Source of the DNA: Barnesiella sp. An55
GTDB lineage: Bacteria > Bacteroidota > Bacteroidia > Bacteroidales > Barnesiellaceae
Direction: 5' to 3'
DNA: 64,000 nt
Assembly (NCBI RefSeq): GCF_002161555.1
Contig: NZ_NFHZ01000010.1
Coordinates: 1 to 64,000 of the forward strand
A model generated the notes under the pieces. That model was not told where the DNA came from and did not search any database. It saw only the letters and a list, made by a program, of their open reading frames with translations. Both the position numbers and the translations under genes were made by a program. Of the stretch, positions 6,967 through 15,699 are shown in pieces; position 1 is the first letter of the stretch, and every line of letters starts with the position of its first letter.

Positions 6967-9402
6967 GTGAAAGCTAAACTATCGACACTTTTCTCACTGT
7001 TTATCACTCTGTTACTCATATTTCCCCTGCAAGCCAAGCGTAACCATCACAAAGGGGACCACTCGGCCGGGACGCTGCTCTCGGGACAAGTCGTCGCTTT
7101 CGAGGCGGGCGAAAAGAGAGTTGTCGATTTTGCTACCATCTATCTGAAAGGGAGCCCCGTGGGTGGCACTACCGACGAACAGGGACGTTACCGGCTCAAA
7201 GCCCGGGCGGGCGAATATACCCTGGCCGTCTCGGCCATCGGCTACGAACCGTTCGAGAAAAAGGTCTCGCTCAAACCGGACCAGCACACCCAGATCGATG
7301 TAACCCTCACTCCCCGAGCCCAGGCACTCGACGAGGTGACCGTCGTCTCCACAGGAGTGAACCGCGTGAAAAACTCGGCCTACAACGCCGTGGCCGTCGA
7401 TACCCGCGAGATGCAGAACTCGACCAAGAACCTGAGCGACGCACTGGCCAAAGCCCCCGGCATGAAGCTGCGCGAATCGGGAGGCGTAGGCTCCGACATG
7501 CAACTCATGCTCGACGGTTTCAGCGGCAAGCATGTGAAAGTCTTTATCGACGGCGTACCGCAAGAGGGCGTGGGCAGCTCTTTCGGGCTGAACAATATCC
7601 CCATCAGTTTTGCCGACCGCATCGAAATCTACAAAGGGGTGGTGCCCGTAGGATTCGGCACCGACGCCATCGGCGGGGTCATCAACATCGTCACCAACAA
7701 GCAGCGACGCAACTGGTTCCTCGATGCCGCCTACTCCTACGGTTCGTTCAACACCCACAAATCGCATGTCAACATCGGGCAGAGTTTCAAAAACGGACTC
7801 ACCTACGAGGTCAACCTCTTCCAAAACTACTCCGACAACGACTACCGCATCGATGCCGATCATGTGGAGCAATGGAACGACGACGGCTCGTCGATTATTA
7901 CCGACGAGGTGTTCCGCGTCAAACGCTTCAACGACACCTATCACAACGAGGCCGTCGTGGCCAAAGCCGGGGTTACCGGCAAACCGTGGGCCGACCGCCT
8001 CATGCTGGGATTCACCTACTCACACATGTACAAAGAGATACAGACCGGCGTGCGGCAACACACCGTCTTCGGCGAGAAACATCGCCGGGGCTACTCGCTC
8101 ATGCCCTCGCTCGAATACAGCAAGCGCAACCTGCTCACCCGCGGGCTCGACCTCACTCTCACGGTCAACTACAACCGCAACATCACCACCCATATCGATA
8201 CCGCCAGCTATCGCTACAACTGGTTCGGCCAACGCCGGCCCAACACCAACGGTCGGGGCGAACAGAGCGAACAGTATGCCCGGGCCCACAACGACAACTG
8301 GAACACCACCCTCACCCTCAACTACCGCATCAACCGAGCCAATACCCTCACCTTCAACAACGTGTGGAACGCCTTCCACCGCACCAACGCCTCGCTGCTT
8401 ACCGGCACCGCCATTGAAAACGAATTTGCCAAAGAGACCCGCAAAAACATTGCCGGCCTCTCATACCGGCTCATGCCCTCCGACCGGTGGAACCTCTCGA
8501 TATTCGGCAAATACTATCACCAATACGTGTCGGGCCCCGTGGCAACCGATGCCAACGCCACCGATTATGTACAGGTTAGCCGCACCGTGCAACAGGCCGG
8601 CTATGGTGCCGCGGGCACCTGTTTCATTCTGCCCGGGCTCCAAGCCAAACTCTCCTACGAGAAAGCCTACCGCCTGCCCACCATCGAAGAGATGTTTGGC
8701 GACGAGGACCTCGAGAGCGGACAGGTGAACCTCCGTCCCGAAAACAGCCACAACGTCAACCTCAACCTCAGCTATTCCCGCACTCTGGGCAAGCACTCGT
8801 TCTACCTCGAGGGCGGTCTGCTCTACCGCAACACCCGCGACTACATCCAGCGCAACATACAGGATCTGAGCGGCGGCAAGGAAAATGCCACCTACACCAA
8901 CTATGGCAAGGTAGTGACTAAGGGCTACAACCTCTCGGCCCGATACAGCCTGGCCCGATGGCTGAGCATAGGCGGCAACTTCTCGCAAATGGACGTGCGC
9001 GACATGGAGAAGTACCAAATCGGTAGCTCAGGCAACTCCACGCCCAACCTCACCTACAAGGCCCGCATGGCCAACGTGCCCTATATGTTTGCCGACAGCG
9101 ACATCAACCTCTACTGGCACGACCTGGGCCGCAAGGGCAACCTGCTCACCCTCACCTACGACAACCAGTATCTGCACAGCTTCTGCTACAACTCCGAGGT
9201 GATAGGTACCAACAGCAGCGCCTACATGATTCCCGACCAGTTTTCGCACAACCTCTCGATCAGTTACAGCCTGCACCAGGGGCGCTACAACCTGTCGTTC
9301 GAGTGCCGCAACTTCACCGACGAGAAGCTCTACGACAACTTCAGCCTCCAGAAAGCGGGCCGGGCCTTCTACGGCAAGATACGGATTCACTTCGGCGACT
9401 GA
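6967..9402 (+). CDS. xusA: TonB-dependent outer-membrane xenosiderophore receptor XusA
   Basis: An 811-residue TonB-dependent receptor. After a signal peptide (about residues 1-24) comes a CarboxypepD_reg-like beta-sandwich (about 35-115, with TDEQGRYRLKA), then a TonB-box-like DEVTVVSTG, a plug domain ending GTDAIGGVINIVT, and a 22-strand barrel to the C-terminus. It is followed by a DUF4374 lipoprotein and a PepSY membrane protein, the exact order of the Xus system of Bacteroides thetaiotaomicron, which takes up siderophores made by other bacteria (enterobactin, salmochelin). The GTG start at 6967 is inferred from the promoter. Ligand specificity here is inferred from gene order, not from residues. 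Confidence 0.88.
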   Translation: MKAKLSTLFSLFITLLLIFPLQAKRNHHKGDHSAGTLLSGQVVAFEAGEKRVVDFATIYLKGSPVGGTTDEQGRYRLKARAGEYTLAVSAIGYEPFEKKVSLKPDQHTQIDVTLTPRAQALDEVTVVSTGVNRVKNSAYNAVAVDTREMQNSTKNLSDALAKAPGMKLRESGGVGSDMQLMLDGFSGKHVKVFIDGVPQEGVGSSFGLNNIPISFADRIEIYKGVVPVGFGTDAIGGVINIVTNKQRRNWFLDAAYSYGSFNTHKSHVNIGQSFKNGLTYEVNLFQNYSDNDYRIDADHVEQWNDDGSSIITDEVFRVKRFNDTYHNEAVVAKAGVTGKPWADRLMLGFTYSHMYKEIQTGVRQHTVFGEKHRRGYSLMPSLEYSKRNLLTRGLDLTLTVNYNRNITTHIDTASYRYNWFGQRRPNTNGRGEQSEQYARAHNDNWNTTLTLNYRINRANTLTFNNVWNAFHRTNASLLTGTAIENEFAKETRKNIAGLSYRLMPSDRWNLSIFGKYYHQYVSGPVATDANATDYVQVSRTVQQAGYGAAGTCFILPGLQAKLSYEKAYRLPTIEEMFGDEDLESGQVNLRPENSHNVNLNLSYSRTLGKHSFYLEGGLLYRNTRDYIQRNIQDLSGGKENATYTNYGKVVTKGYNLSARYSLARWLSIGGNFSQMDVRDMEKYQIGSSGNSTPNLTYKARMANVPYMFADSDINLYWHDLGRKGNLLTLTYDNQYLHSFCYNSEVIGTNSSAYMIPDQFSHNLSISYSLHQGRYNLSFECRNFTDEKLYDNFSLQKAGRAFYGKIRIHFGD

Positions 9403-9453
9403 TACCGACTCAAATACCGCAAACAACAATTATTCACTAAAACTCATACACAC

Positions 9454-10929
9454 ATGAAAAAGAACTCCTTCTTAACCACAACCCTTGTCCTCTGTGCCGC
9501 AAGCCTATGGCTCGTATCGTGCGAAGAGGATGGACCCGCCACTCCCGCAGGACTTACCGGACTCACCGAAGTATCAAAGGGCAACTATGTGATTGCCGCC
9601 TCGGTAGGCACCGGCAACAACGAGACCCACGTGTTACTCACGGCCGACCGCCTCGATGACCCCAACTACAAGGTGACTCCCACCGTACAGGGCACCCAGA
9701 ACGACGGTGCCACCTACTGGGTATTCTACGGCCAACAGTCACTCTTTGCCCTCAACTACAACCAGGGCGAGGCCGGACAAACCGCCTCGTACAGCCTCAA
9801 CGCATCCTTCGAGATGGCCAAAGACCCGCGCACCTACAAACTGAGCCGATTCACCACCTACGGCCTCTACAACGACTACATCATGACCACCTCGTCGGGC
9901 AGCGGCACCATCGATGCCCAAAGCTATACCTACACCGACAAGAACGGCCAGAGCCTCACCGAGACCTACTATCCCAAACACTTTCTGCCGGCCTACATCG
10001 ACGCCCGCAACCAGACGGCCAAAGACGGGAGCGGAGCCGGCGACATCCGCCTGCGCTCCGAGAACTTCCTCGGTAACGGCGAGTATGTAACACTTGCCGG
10101 GCTGGAGCAGGTAGGCGACTACCTCTACTCGGCCGCCGTACCCATGGGATTGAGCCAGTGGGGCTATATACAGACGGTCGATGGCCGGGCCCACGGCTAT
10201 GTGCGCGAAGGTTACGCCGACCTGGTCAAGACCGAGTCGGGAGGCTCGGGCAGCGGTGCCTACAACGCCAACGAACTGCAATGGACCCAATACCCCGACG
10301 AGTGCTGGGTGGCCATCTTCAAAGACGAGAGCCTCACCGAGCACAAAGTCGTCAAGAGCGACAAAATCAGCTATGCCTGCGGCCGCAACCGCTCGCAATA
10401 CTACCAAATGGTGTGGAAAGCCGACGACGGATACCTCTATGTGCTCTCGCCCAGCTATGCCAAAACCATGAGCGATGCCCGCCAACAGACCACCCTGCCG
10501 GCCGGAGTCGTACGCATCGACACCCGGACCTCGTGGGATGCCCTCGACTTCGACCCCACCTACTACAAAGCCTTGAAAAACCCCGACGGCACCGAAGCTG
10601 CCTTCCTGCGCAGCTGGTATATCACGGGCAACTACTTCATGCTGCTGGCCTATGATGCCCAGGGATTCAAGGGGACTGCCAACCGACTGGTCATCTTCGA
10701 CACTCAGGGCGACGGCACCCTGCGCGAAGTATCGGGACTCCCCGCCGACATCAGCGCCTTGAGCAACACCCCCTACATCGACGAAGCCGGCAACGCCTAC
10801 GTCGTGGTGGCCACATCGAGCGGATATCCCACCGTATATAAAATAGACCCCGCCTCGGCTACCGCCTCGAAAGGACTCACCATCGTAGCCACAAGCGTAG
10901 CCGGTGTGGGCCGCCTGCAAACCCGATGA
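9454..10929 (+). CDS. xusB: Surface siderophore-binding lipoprotein XusB (DUF4374)
   Basis: A 491-residue lipoprotein with lipobox LVSC at about residue 23. The acidic residues right after the cysteine (CEEDG) resemble the Bacteroidetes signal for export to the cell surface. The rest is a beta-propeller-like DUF4374 domain with repeated aromatic and Gly-Asp-rich blades and many YxxY motifs. In B. thetaiotaomicron the homologue XusB binds ferric enterobactin and hands it to XusA. It lies 51 bases after xusA. A hairpin with a U-tract follows its stop, so distal xusC may be made in smaller amounts. Confidence 0.86.
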   Translation: MKKNSFLTTTLVLCAASLWLVSCEEDGPATPAGLTGLTEVSKGNYVIAASVGTGNNETHVLLTADRLDDPNYKVTPTVQGTQNDGATYWVFYGQQSLFALNYNQGEAGQTASYSLNASFEMAKDPRTYKLSRFTTYGLYNDYIMTTSSGSGTIDAQSYTYTDKNGQSLTETYYPKHFLPAYIDARNQTAKDGSGAGDIRLRSENFLGNGEYVTLAGLEQVGDYLYSAAVPMGLSQWGYIQTVDGRAHGYVREGYADLVKTESGGSGSGAYNANELQWTQYPDECWVAIFKDESLTEHKVVKSDKISYACGRNRSQYYQMVWKADDGYLYVLSPSYAKTMSDARQQTTLPAGVVRIDTRTSWDALDFDPTYYKALKNPDGTEAAFLRSWYITGNYFMLLAYDAQGFKGTANRLVIFDTQGDGTLREVSGLPADISALSNTPYIDEAGNAYVVVATSSGYPTVYKIDPASATASKGLTIVATSVAGVGRLQTR

Positions 10930-10943
10930 CCCCGGCCAACGAG

Positions 10944-10996
10944 AAAAAAAGAGCCTGCCGATGAACCATATTCTCGCAGGTTCTTTTTAATTTTAC
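10944..10996 (+). terminator. Terminator-like hairpin between xusB and xusC
   Basis: GAGCCTGC at 10951-10958 pairs with GCAGGTTC at 10976-10983 (one G-T pair), followed by TTTTTAATTTT. It lies inside the presumed operon, 20 bases before the xusC start, with no convincing promoter between, so it probably works as a partial terminator or attenuator. Confidence 0.6.
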
Positions 10997-11016
10997 ATGT
11001 TAAAAGAGAATCACAC

Positions 11017-12177
11017 ATGAGAAAAACATTCCGCAAAATTCACCTCTGGTTGGCGGTTCCCTTCGGTCTCATTATCACAATCATCTGTTTTACAGGTGCA
11101 CTACTGGTATTTGAGGACGAAATTACACACCTTACCAACCGCAATCTCTATTATGTAGAGAATCCCGGCTCACAACCTCTGCCCGTAGGCACACTGGTCG
11201 AGAAGGTCGAGTCTCAACTGGTCAAAGGAGGCGCGATAACCGGTGTCACCATCTATCCACAACCCAACCGCACTTATCAAGTGAACCTCTCGTCACCCCG
11301 AGGCGCGGCGGTTTATATCGACCCCTACACGGGCGAAATCAAGGGTCAGTCGCAACGATCGCCCTTCTACCAGGCCGTCTTTTCGCTGCACCGCTGGCTG
11401 CTCGACAGCCAACCGGCCGACGGAGGCATCTTCTGGGGAAAACGCATTACCGGCATCAGCACCCTGTTGTTTGTCATCATCCTGCTCTCGGGCATAGTCA
11501 TCTGGTGGCCCCGCTCCCGCAAGGGGCTGAAGAATGGCATACAGATAGCCCTGCGCAAAGGGAAAGCCCGCTTTTGGCACGATCTGCACGCGGCCGGCGG
11601 AATCTACGTATTGCTGCTGATACTGGTCATGGCACTCACAGGGCTCACCTGGTCGTTCGACTGGTACAAAAATGCCTTCTACACCGTGTTCGGCGTAGAG
11701 ACGAGTGCGGCAGCCAAGCCCGCGGCAAACAGCCCGGCACAAGGGCAGAAAGTATCGCAAGGGAAATCGCCCGTAACAAAAGACACACCGGCTGCACAGC
11801 CAAGCCCCTTTGCCTGCTGGCAATCGGTCTATGACCAGCTGGCCGCCAGGAACCCCGGCAACCAGAAAATCGAAATCTCCAACGGCACGGCCAACGTATC
11901 GAACAACCGCTACGGCAATATCCGCGGCACCGACCGCTACACCTTCGACCCGCAATCGGGCCAGATTACCGGGGTATCGCTCTACAAAGAGAGCAACAGC
12001 TCGGGCAAGATAAGAGGTTGGATTTACTCGATACACACGGGAGCCTGGGGCGGAACCGCCTCGCGCATCCTCTGGGTACTGGCCTCCCTGCTGGGAGCCA
12101 CCCTACCTCTCACGGGGTACTACCTGTGGATCAAGCGGCTCTACCGCAAACGTCACAACCGGGCCACAACCCGTTAA
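11017..12177 (+). CDS. xusC: PepSY-domain inner-membrane protein XusC
   Basis: A 386-residue PepSY-associated membrane protein with four predicted membrane helices (about 9-30, 146-165, 193-215, 345-370). Conserved histidines that could hold haem are visible in FRKIHLWLAVPFG, FSLHRWLL, WHDLHAAGGIY and YSIHTGAWGG. A PepSY beta-sheet region lies between the first two helices, and an Ala/Pro/Lys-rich linker spans about 228-260. In the B. thetaiotaomicron Xus system the third gene encodes this type of protein, proposed to act as an inner-membrane reductase or permease for the siderophore-iron complex. The strong bidirectional terminator at 12216 closes the operon. Confidence 0.84.
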   Translation: MRKTFRKIHLWLAVPFGLIITIICFTGALLVFEDEITHLTNRNLYYVENPGSQPLPVGTLVEKVESQLVKGGAITGVTIYPQPNRTYQVNLSSPRGAAVYIDPYTGEIKGQSQRSPFYQAVFSLHRWLLDSQPADGGIFWGKRITGISTLLFVIILLSGIVIWWPRSRKGLKNGIQIALRKGKARFWHDLHAAGGIYVLLLILVMALTGLTWSFDWYKNAFYTVFGVETSAAAKPAANSPAQGQKVSQGKSPVTKDTPAAQPSPFACWQSVYDQLAARNPGNQKIEISNGTANVSNNRYGNIRGTDRYTFDPQSGQITGVSLYKESNSSGKIRGWIYSIHTGAWGGTASRILWVLASLLGATLPLTGYYLWIKRLYRKRHNRATTR

Positions 12178-12215
12178 GCCATCCCCCCTCATGGAGCCCA
12201 CACGATACGAAACAA

Positions 12216-12254
12216 AACGAGAAGCGCCACCCGAAAGAGTGGCGCTTCTCGTTT
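12216..12254. terminator. Bidirectional terminator between xusC and the ABC exporter
   Basis: AACGAGAAGCGCCAC at 12216-12230 pairs perfectly with GTGGCGCTTCTCGTT at 12239-12253 around the loop CCGAAAGA. T-rich sequence follows on plus and A-rich sequence precedes it, so it can stop both convergent transcripts. Confidence 0.9.
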
Positions 12255-12278
12255 ATATTATCCTCACAGTCAAACGTA

Positions 12279-14105
12279 TCAGAACTTTTGCATATCAACC
12301 AGACGTTTGTAATAGCGGTCGAGTTTGATAAGCTCGTCGTGGCAACCCCGCTCCACAATCTCACCCTCGTGCATCACGCAAATGAGGTCGGCATCCTTGA
12401 TAGTCGATAGACGGTGGGCAATCACGAGCGTAGTGCGGTTGCGCATGAGGTTCTCGAGCGCCTCCTGAACGAGCCGCTCCGACTCGGTATCGAGCGCCGA
12501 CGTCGCCTCGTCGAGAATCAAGATAGGCGGGTTCTTCAAAATAGCCCGGGCAATACTTACACGCTGGCGTTGCCCGCCCGACAAGCGGCTTCCGCGGTCA
12601 CCGATACAGGTATTGTAGCCATCCTCGGTAGCCATGATAAACTCATGGGCATTGGCAATCTTGGCCGCCTCGATTACCTGCTCCATGGTAGCATCCTCGA
12701 CCCCGAAGGTAATGTTGTTGTAAAACGAGTCGTTAAACAGGATGGCCTCCTGATTCACATTCCCCATGAGGCCACGCAAATCATGCACCCTGAAATTCTT
12801 GATATTCACCCCGTCGATATAGATACCCCCCTCGTTCACATCATAGAAGCGAGGCAAAAGGTCGGCCATCGTCGATTTACCCGAGCCCGACTGCCCCACC
12901 AGAGCTACGGTCTGCCCTTTCTTGATGGTAAGGTTCACATGCTTCACCACATTCTCGGTATTGTAGCGGAACGACACGTCGCGGTATTCGATACCCTCTT
13001 TCATGTCGGTCAGTTCGACAGGTTTCTCGGGATCCTGTATCGGGTTCACAGCCGAGAGAATAAGATCGACACGCTCCATCGAGGCCAACCCTTTTTGTAT
13101 CGAATAGGCCGCCTTCGAAAGATCTTTGGCCGGGTTGATGATGCTGTAAAAAATCACCAGATAATAGATGAACGATGCCGCATCGATGCTGCTCGTACCC
13201 GAGAGAATGAGCGAACCGCCATACCACAGCACAATGCAGATGGTGCAGGTACCCAAAAACTCGCTCATCGGGTGAGCCAGCGCCTGCCGGCGGTTAATGC
13301 GGTTGGATATCTTGTAAAACACATTGTTCTCGGTGCGAAACCACTTGATCATCTTCTCCTCGGCATTAAAGGCCTTGATGATGCGAAGGCCCCCCAAAGT
13401 CTCCTCGATAATCGACATCAACTGGCCCCACTGGTTCTGGCCCTCGAGCGAACGGCGCTTGAGTTTCTTGCCCACCTGACCCATGATATAGCCGGCCGTA
13501 GGCAGCAGGATAAGCACAAAGACCGTGAGTTGCCAACTGATGGCAAACATCGTACCCAGGCAGACAAGAATCATGATAGGGTTCTTGAACATCATATCGA
13601 GCGAAGCCATGATCGAATTCTCAATCTCTCCCACATCGCCCGACATGCGCGCCATCACATCGCCCTTCTTCTCGCTGGTAAAAAAGCCGATAGGCAGGCT
13701 CACCACCTTTTCATACACATAGTTGCGTATATCGCGCACGATACCCGACCGCAACGGAATCATGAAGTGCGAGCTCAAATAGGTAGCCGTGGTCTTGAAG
13801 AAGGTCATCACCATGAGGAATACACCCAGAATAAGCAGAGCAAAACCGGCACCCCTATCGTTGATCATCGTCGTGATATAGTAATAGAAGTTATTCACCA
13901 CCACATCCTTCAGCGAAGCCGAATCCCACTCCATGAAGGTATAGGTAGCCTGCTTGAGCTTAAACAGAATCTCGAGGATGGGGATGATGAGTGCAAAGGA
14001 GAAGAGCGTCAATATCGACGCCAGTATGTTGAAAAAGATATTGAGTATGAGGTAATATTTGTACGGGGGCACAAAGCGCCGCAGGATTGCAAAAAAATCT
14101 TTCAT
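12279..14105 (-). CDS. ABC exporter of the MsbA/ABCB type
   Basis: A 608-residue half-transporter: six membrane helices in the first 330 residues, then a nucleotide-binding domain. Seen are Walker A GQSGSGKST (about 395), signature LSGGQRQRVSIARAIL (about 510), Walker B ILILDEATSALD (about 530) and switch histidine VIAHRLSTI. Length and architecture match the lipid A flippase MsbA, which moves core lipid A across the inner membrane, but multidrug ABCB exporters look the same. The promoter at 14152-14183 faces this gene. It is divergent from a glycosyltransferase unit, which fits an envelope role. It acts as a homodimer. Confidence 0.9.
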   Translation of the reverse strand: MKDFFAILRRFVPPYKYYLILNIFFNILASILTLFSFALIIPILEILFKLKQATYTFMEWDSASLKDVVVNNFYYYITTMINDRGAGFALLILGVFLMVMTFFKTTATYLSSHFMIPLRSGIVRDIRNYVYEKVVSLPIGFFTSEKKGDVMARMSGDVGEIENSIMASLDMMFKNPIMILVCLGTMFAISWQLTVFVLILLPTAGYIMGQVGKKLKRRSLEGQNQWGQLMSIIEETLGGLRIIKAFNAEEKMIKWFRTENNVFYKISNRINRRQALAHPMSEFLGTCTICIVLWYGGSLILSGTSSIDAASFIYYLVIFYSIINPAKDLSKAAYSIQKGLASMERVDLILSAVNPIQDPEKPVELTDMKEGIEYRDVSFRYNTENVVKHVNLTIKKGQTVALVGQSGSGKSTMADLLPRFYDVNEGGIYIDGVNIKNFRVHDLRGLMGNVNQEAILFNDSFYNNITFGVEDATMEQVIEAAKIANAHEFIMATEDGYNTCIGDRGSRLSGGQRQRVSIARAILKNPPILILDEATSALDTESERLVQEALENLMRNRTTLVIAHRLSTIKDADLICVMHEGEIVERGCHDELIKLDRYYKRLVDMQKF

Positions 14106-14151
14106 ATATAGCCTGTTATACTCCGGGCAAAATCCGGGAAATTTACAGCTG

Positions 14152-14183
14152 CAAAGATAGTATATTTACATTCACGACCGAAA
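14152..14183 (-). promoter_or_regulatory. Promoter of the ABC exporter gene
   Basis: On minus, TTTC (14183-14180), 20 bases, then TATCTTTG (14159-14152). The -7 box is a full match, the -33 has one mismatch. It lies about 46 bases before the start codon. Confidence 0.6.
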
Positions 14184-14294
14184 CCCCGCCCCAAAAAGTT
14201 TTATCCGGGTAATATCATAAACGCCACACCAACAGTTTCATCCTGGCCCAAAGCCGGCATCTCGCCGAATAAAGCCATACTTTCGAGACAAATG

Positions 14295-14326
14295 CTTGCA
14301 CAGACAAAATTATTGTGATACTTTTG
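14295..14326 (+). promoter_or_regulatory. Promoter of the glycosyl-transfer operon
   Basis: CTTG at 14295-14298, a 20-base spacer and TACTTTTG at 14319-14326. The predicted RNA start near 14333 leaves a leader of about 40 bases before the ATG at 14373. Confidence 0.7.
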
Positions 14327-14372
14327 CACGAAAAGCAAAATCTGGCATTATCTTTTTAGCCGATAGCAAGTT

Positions 14373-15098
14373 ATGGAGCAAGTTCGTCACACTCTATCAA
14401 TCATTATTCCCGCATATAACGAAGAGAAAACCATTGCGGAGCTGCTGCAACGCGTGCTCGACGCCGACCTGGGCGAAGGTATGGAGCGGCAACTGATTGT
14501 CGTGAACGACTGTTCGACCGACTCGACAGGCTCCATCGTCGAAGAGTTTATCGCCGCTCACCCCCAAGCCCCCATCACCTACCTCAAGCACGACCGCAAC
14601 CAAGGCAAGGGAATGGCCGTGCGCACAGGCATCCAGGCCGTCAAGGGCGACTATGTGGTCATGCAGGATGCCGACCTCGAACTCGACCCCAACGACTTTG
14701 CCAAGATGCTGCCGCACCTGCGCTCGGGGCAGTTTCGGGTCGTTTACGGCTCGCGGTTCCTGGCCGAGGAAAACTCGCATACCTATGTGAGCTATCAATT
14801 GGGCGGCAAGGTTCTATCGATCATGACCAACCTGCTCTACGGTCAACACATCACCGACGAACCTACCTGTTACAAAATGTTCGAAGCCGACCTGCTCAAG
14901 TCGATACCGCTCGACTGCAAGGGCTTTGAATTCTGCCCCGAGGTGACCGCCAAAGTCTCACGGCTGGGCTGCAAAATCAAGGAAGTCCCCATCCGCTACT
15001 ACCCCCGCTCAATCGAAGAGGGCAAGAAACTGCGCCTCAAAGACGGCTTCAAAGCCATGGGCACCCTTCTGAAATACCGTTTCTGGAAAAAACCATAA
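14373..15098 (+). CDS. Family 2 glycosyltransferase (polyprenyl-phosphate sugar transferase type)
   Basis: A 241-residue GT-A fold enzyme. It has the N-terminal LSIIIPAYNEEKTIAELLQ nucleotide-sugar site, the VNDCSTDSTGS loop, the metal-binding MQDADLELDP motif (about 105-114) and a DEPTCYKMF acceptor segment. The close relatives are DPM1-like enzymes that transfer a sugar from a nucleotide donor to a polyprenyl phosphate on the inner face of the cytoplasmic membrane. It lacks the C-terminal membrane helices of some relatives. The next gene starts two bases after its stop, and a multi-pass membrane protein follows, so the lipid-linked sugar is probably used by those products. Confidence 0.88.
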   Translation: MEQVRHTLSIIIPAYNEEKTIAELLQRVLDADLGEGMERQLIVVNDCSTDSTGSIVEEFIAAHPQAPITYLKHDRNQGKGMAVRTGIQAVKGDYVVMQDADLELDPNDFAKMLPHLRSGQFRVVYGSRFLAEENSHTYVSYQLGGKVLSIMTNLLYGQHITDEPTCYKMFEADLLKSIPLDCKGFEFCPEVTAKVSRLGCKIKEVPIRYYPRSIEEGKKLRLKDGFKAMGTLLKYRFWKKP

Positions 15099-15099
15099 A

Positions 15100-15693
15100 A
15101 TGAAAAACAAGACTGCACAACCCGCAAAAAAACCCGCCGGAAAAGGAAAATCGGCACCCGCACCCCAATCGTGGACCGCGGGAATCACCGCCTCGTGGGT
15201 CATTAAAAACTTGCTTGCCGTGGTCATTGTCGCATTTTTGCTGAACAAACTCGTGCTCTACCCCCAGCCCGAATACAAATGGACCTACAAATGGCCCTAC
15301 GAAATGCTCACTGGCAACCTGGAAGCCACCCGTCACTACGCCGCTACCACCACCGACCAGCGGTTCGAGATGAAGCTGGGGCTCTCCTACGTCTATCTGC
15401 GCTACCTCAAGGAGAGCACCCCGCCCAATGCCGTCATCCTGCTCCCCTCCAAAGAGGCCTTCTTCCCCGAAGGACAAGAGCGCGTCTTTTCGGGCGAGCC
15501 CTACAACAAGCTGTGGGCCACACGCTTCCTCTATCCCCGCCGGGTCATCCTCACCTCCGAGCTGGGCAAAACCCCATGGAGCCAAAAGATCACTCACGTG
15601 GCCATTGCCAACGGTGTAGGATATGAATACCTCAACTACGAGGTACCCCAAAAGGCTCCTTTCGCCATATTACCCATTCACCCCAAACAGTAA
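15100..15693 (+). CDS. Hypothetical membrane-anchored protein of the glycosyl-transfer operon
   Basis: A 197-residue protein with a Lys/Ala/Pro-rich cytoplasmic tail (about 1-25), one membrane helix at about 33-50 (SWVIKNLLAVVIVAFLLNKL) and a 145-residue extracytoplasmic domain. The mature domain has a region typical of proteins that sit beside polytopic glycosyltransferases, with PPNAVILLPSKEAFFP and an aromatic-rich WTYKWPYEML, but I recognise no named family. It is tightly packed between the GT2 gene (1-base gap) and the membrane protein at 15700 (6-base gap), which strongly suggests a shared function such as helping the membrane transferase. Confidence 0.65.
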   Translation: MKNKTAQPAKKPAGKGKSAPAPQSWTAGITASWVIKNLLAVVIVAFLLNKLVLYPQPEYKWTYKWPYEMLTGNLEATRHYAATTTDQRFEMKLGLSYVYLRYLKESTPPNAVILLPSKEAFFPEGQERVFSGEPYNKLWATRFLYPRRVILTSELGKTPWSQKITHVAIANGVGYEYLNYEVPQKAPFAILPIHPKQ

Positions 15694-15699
15694 CGCACC

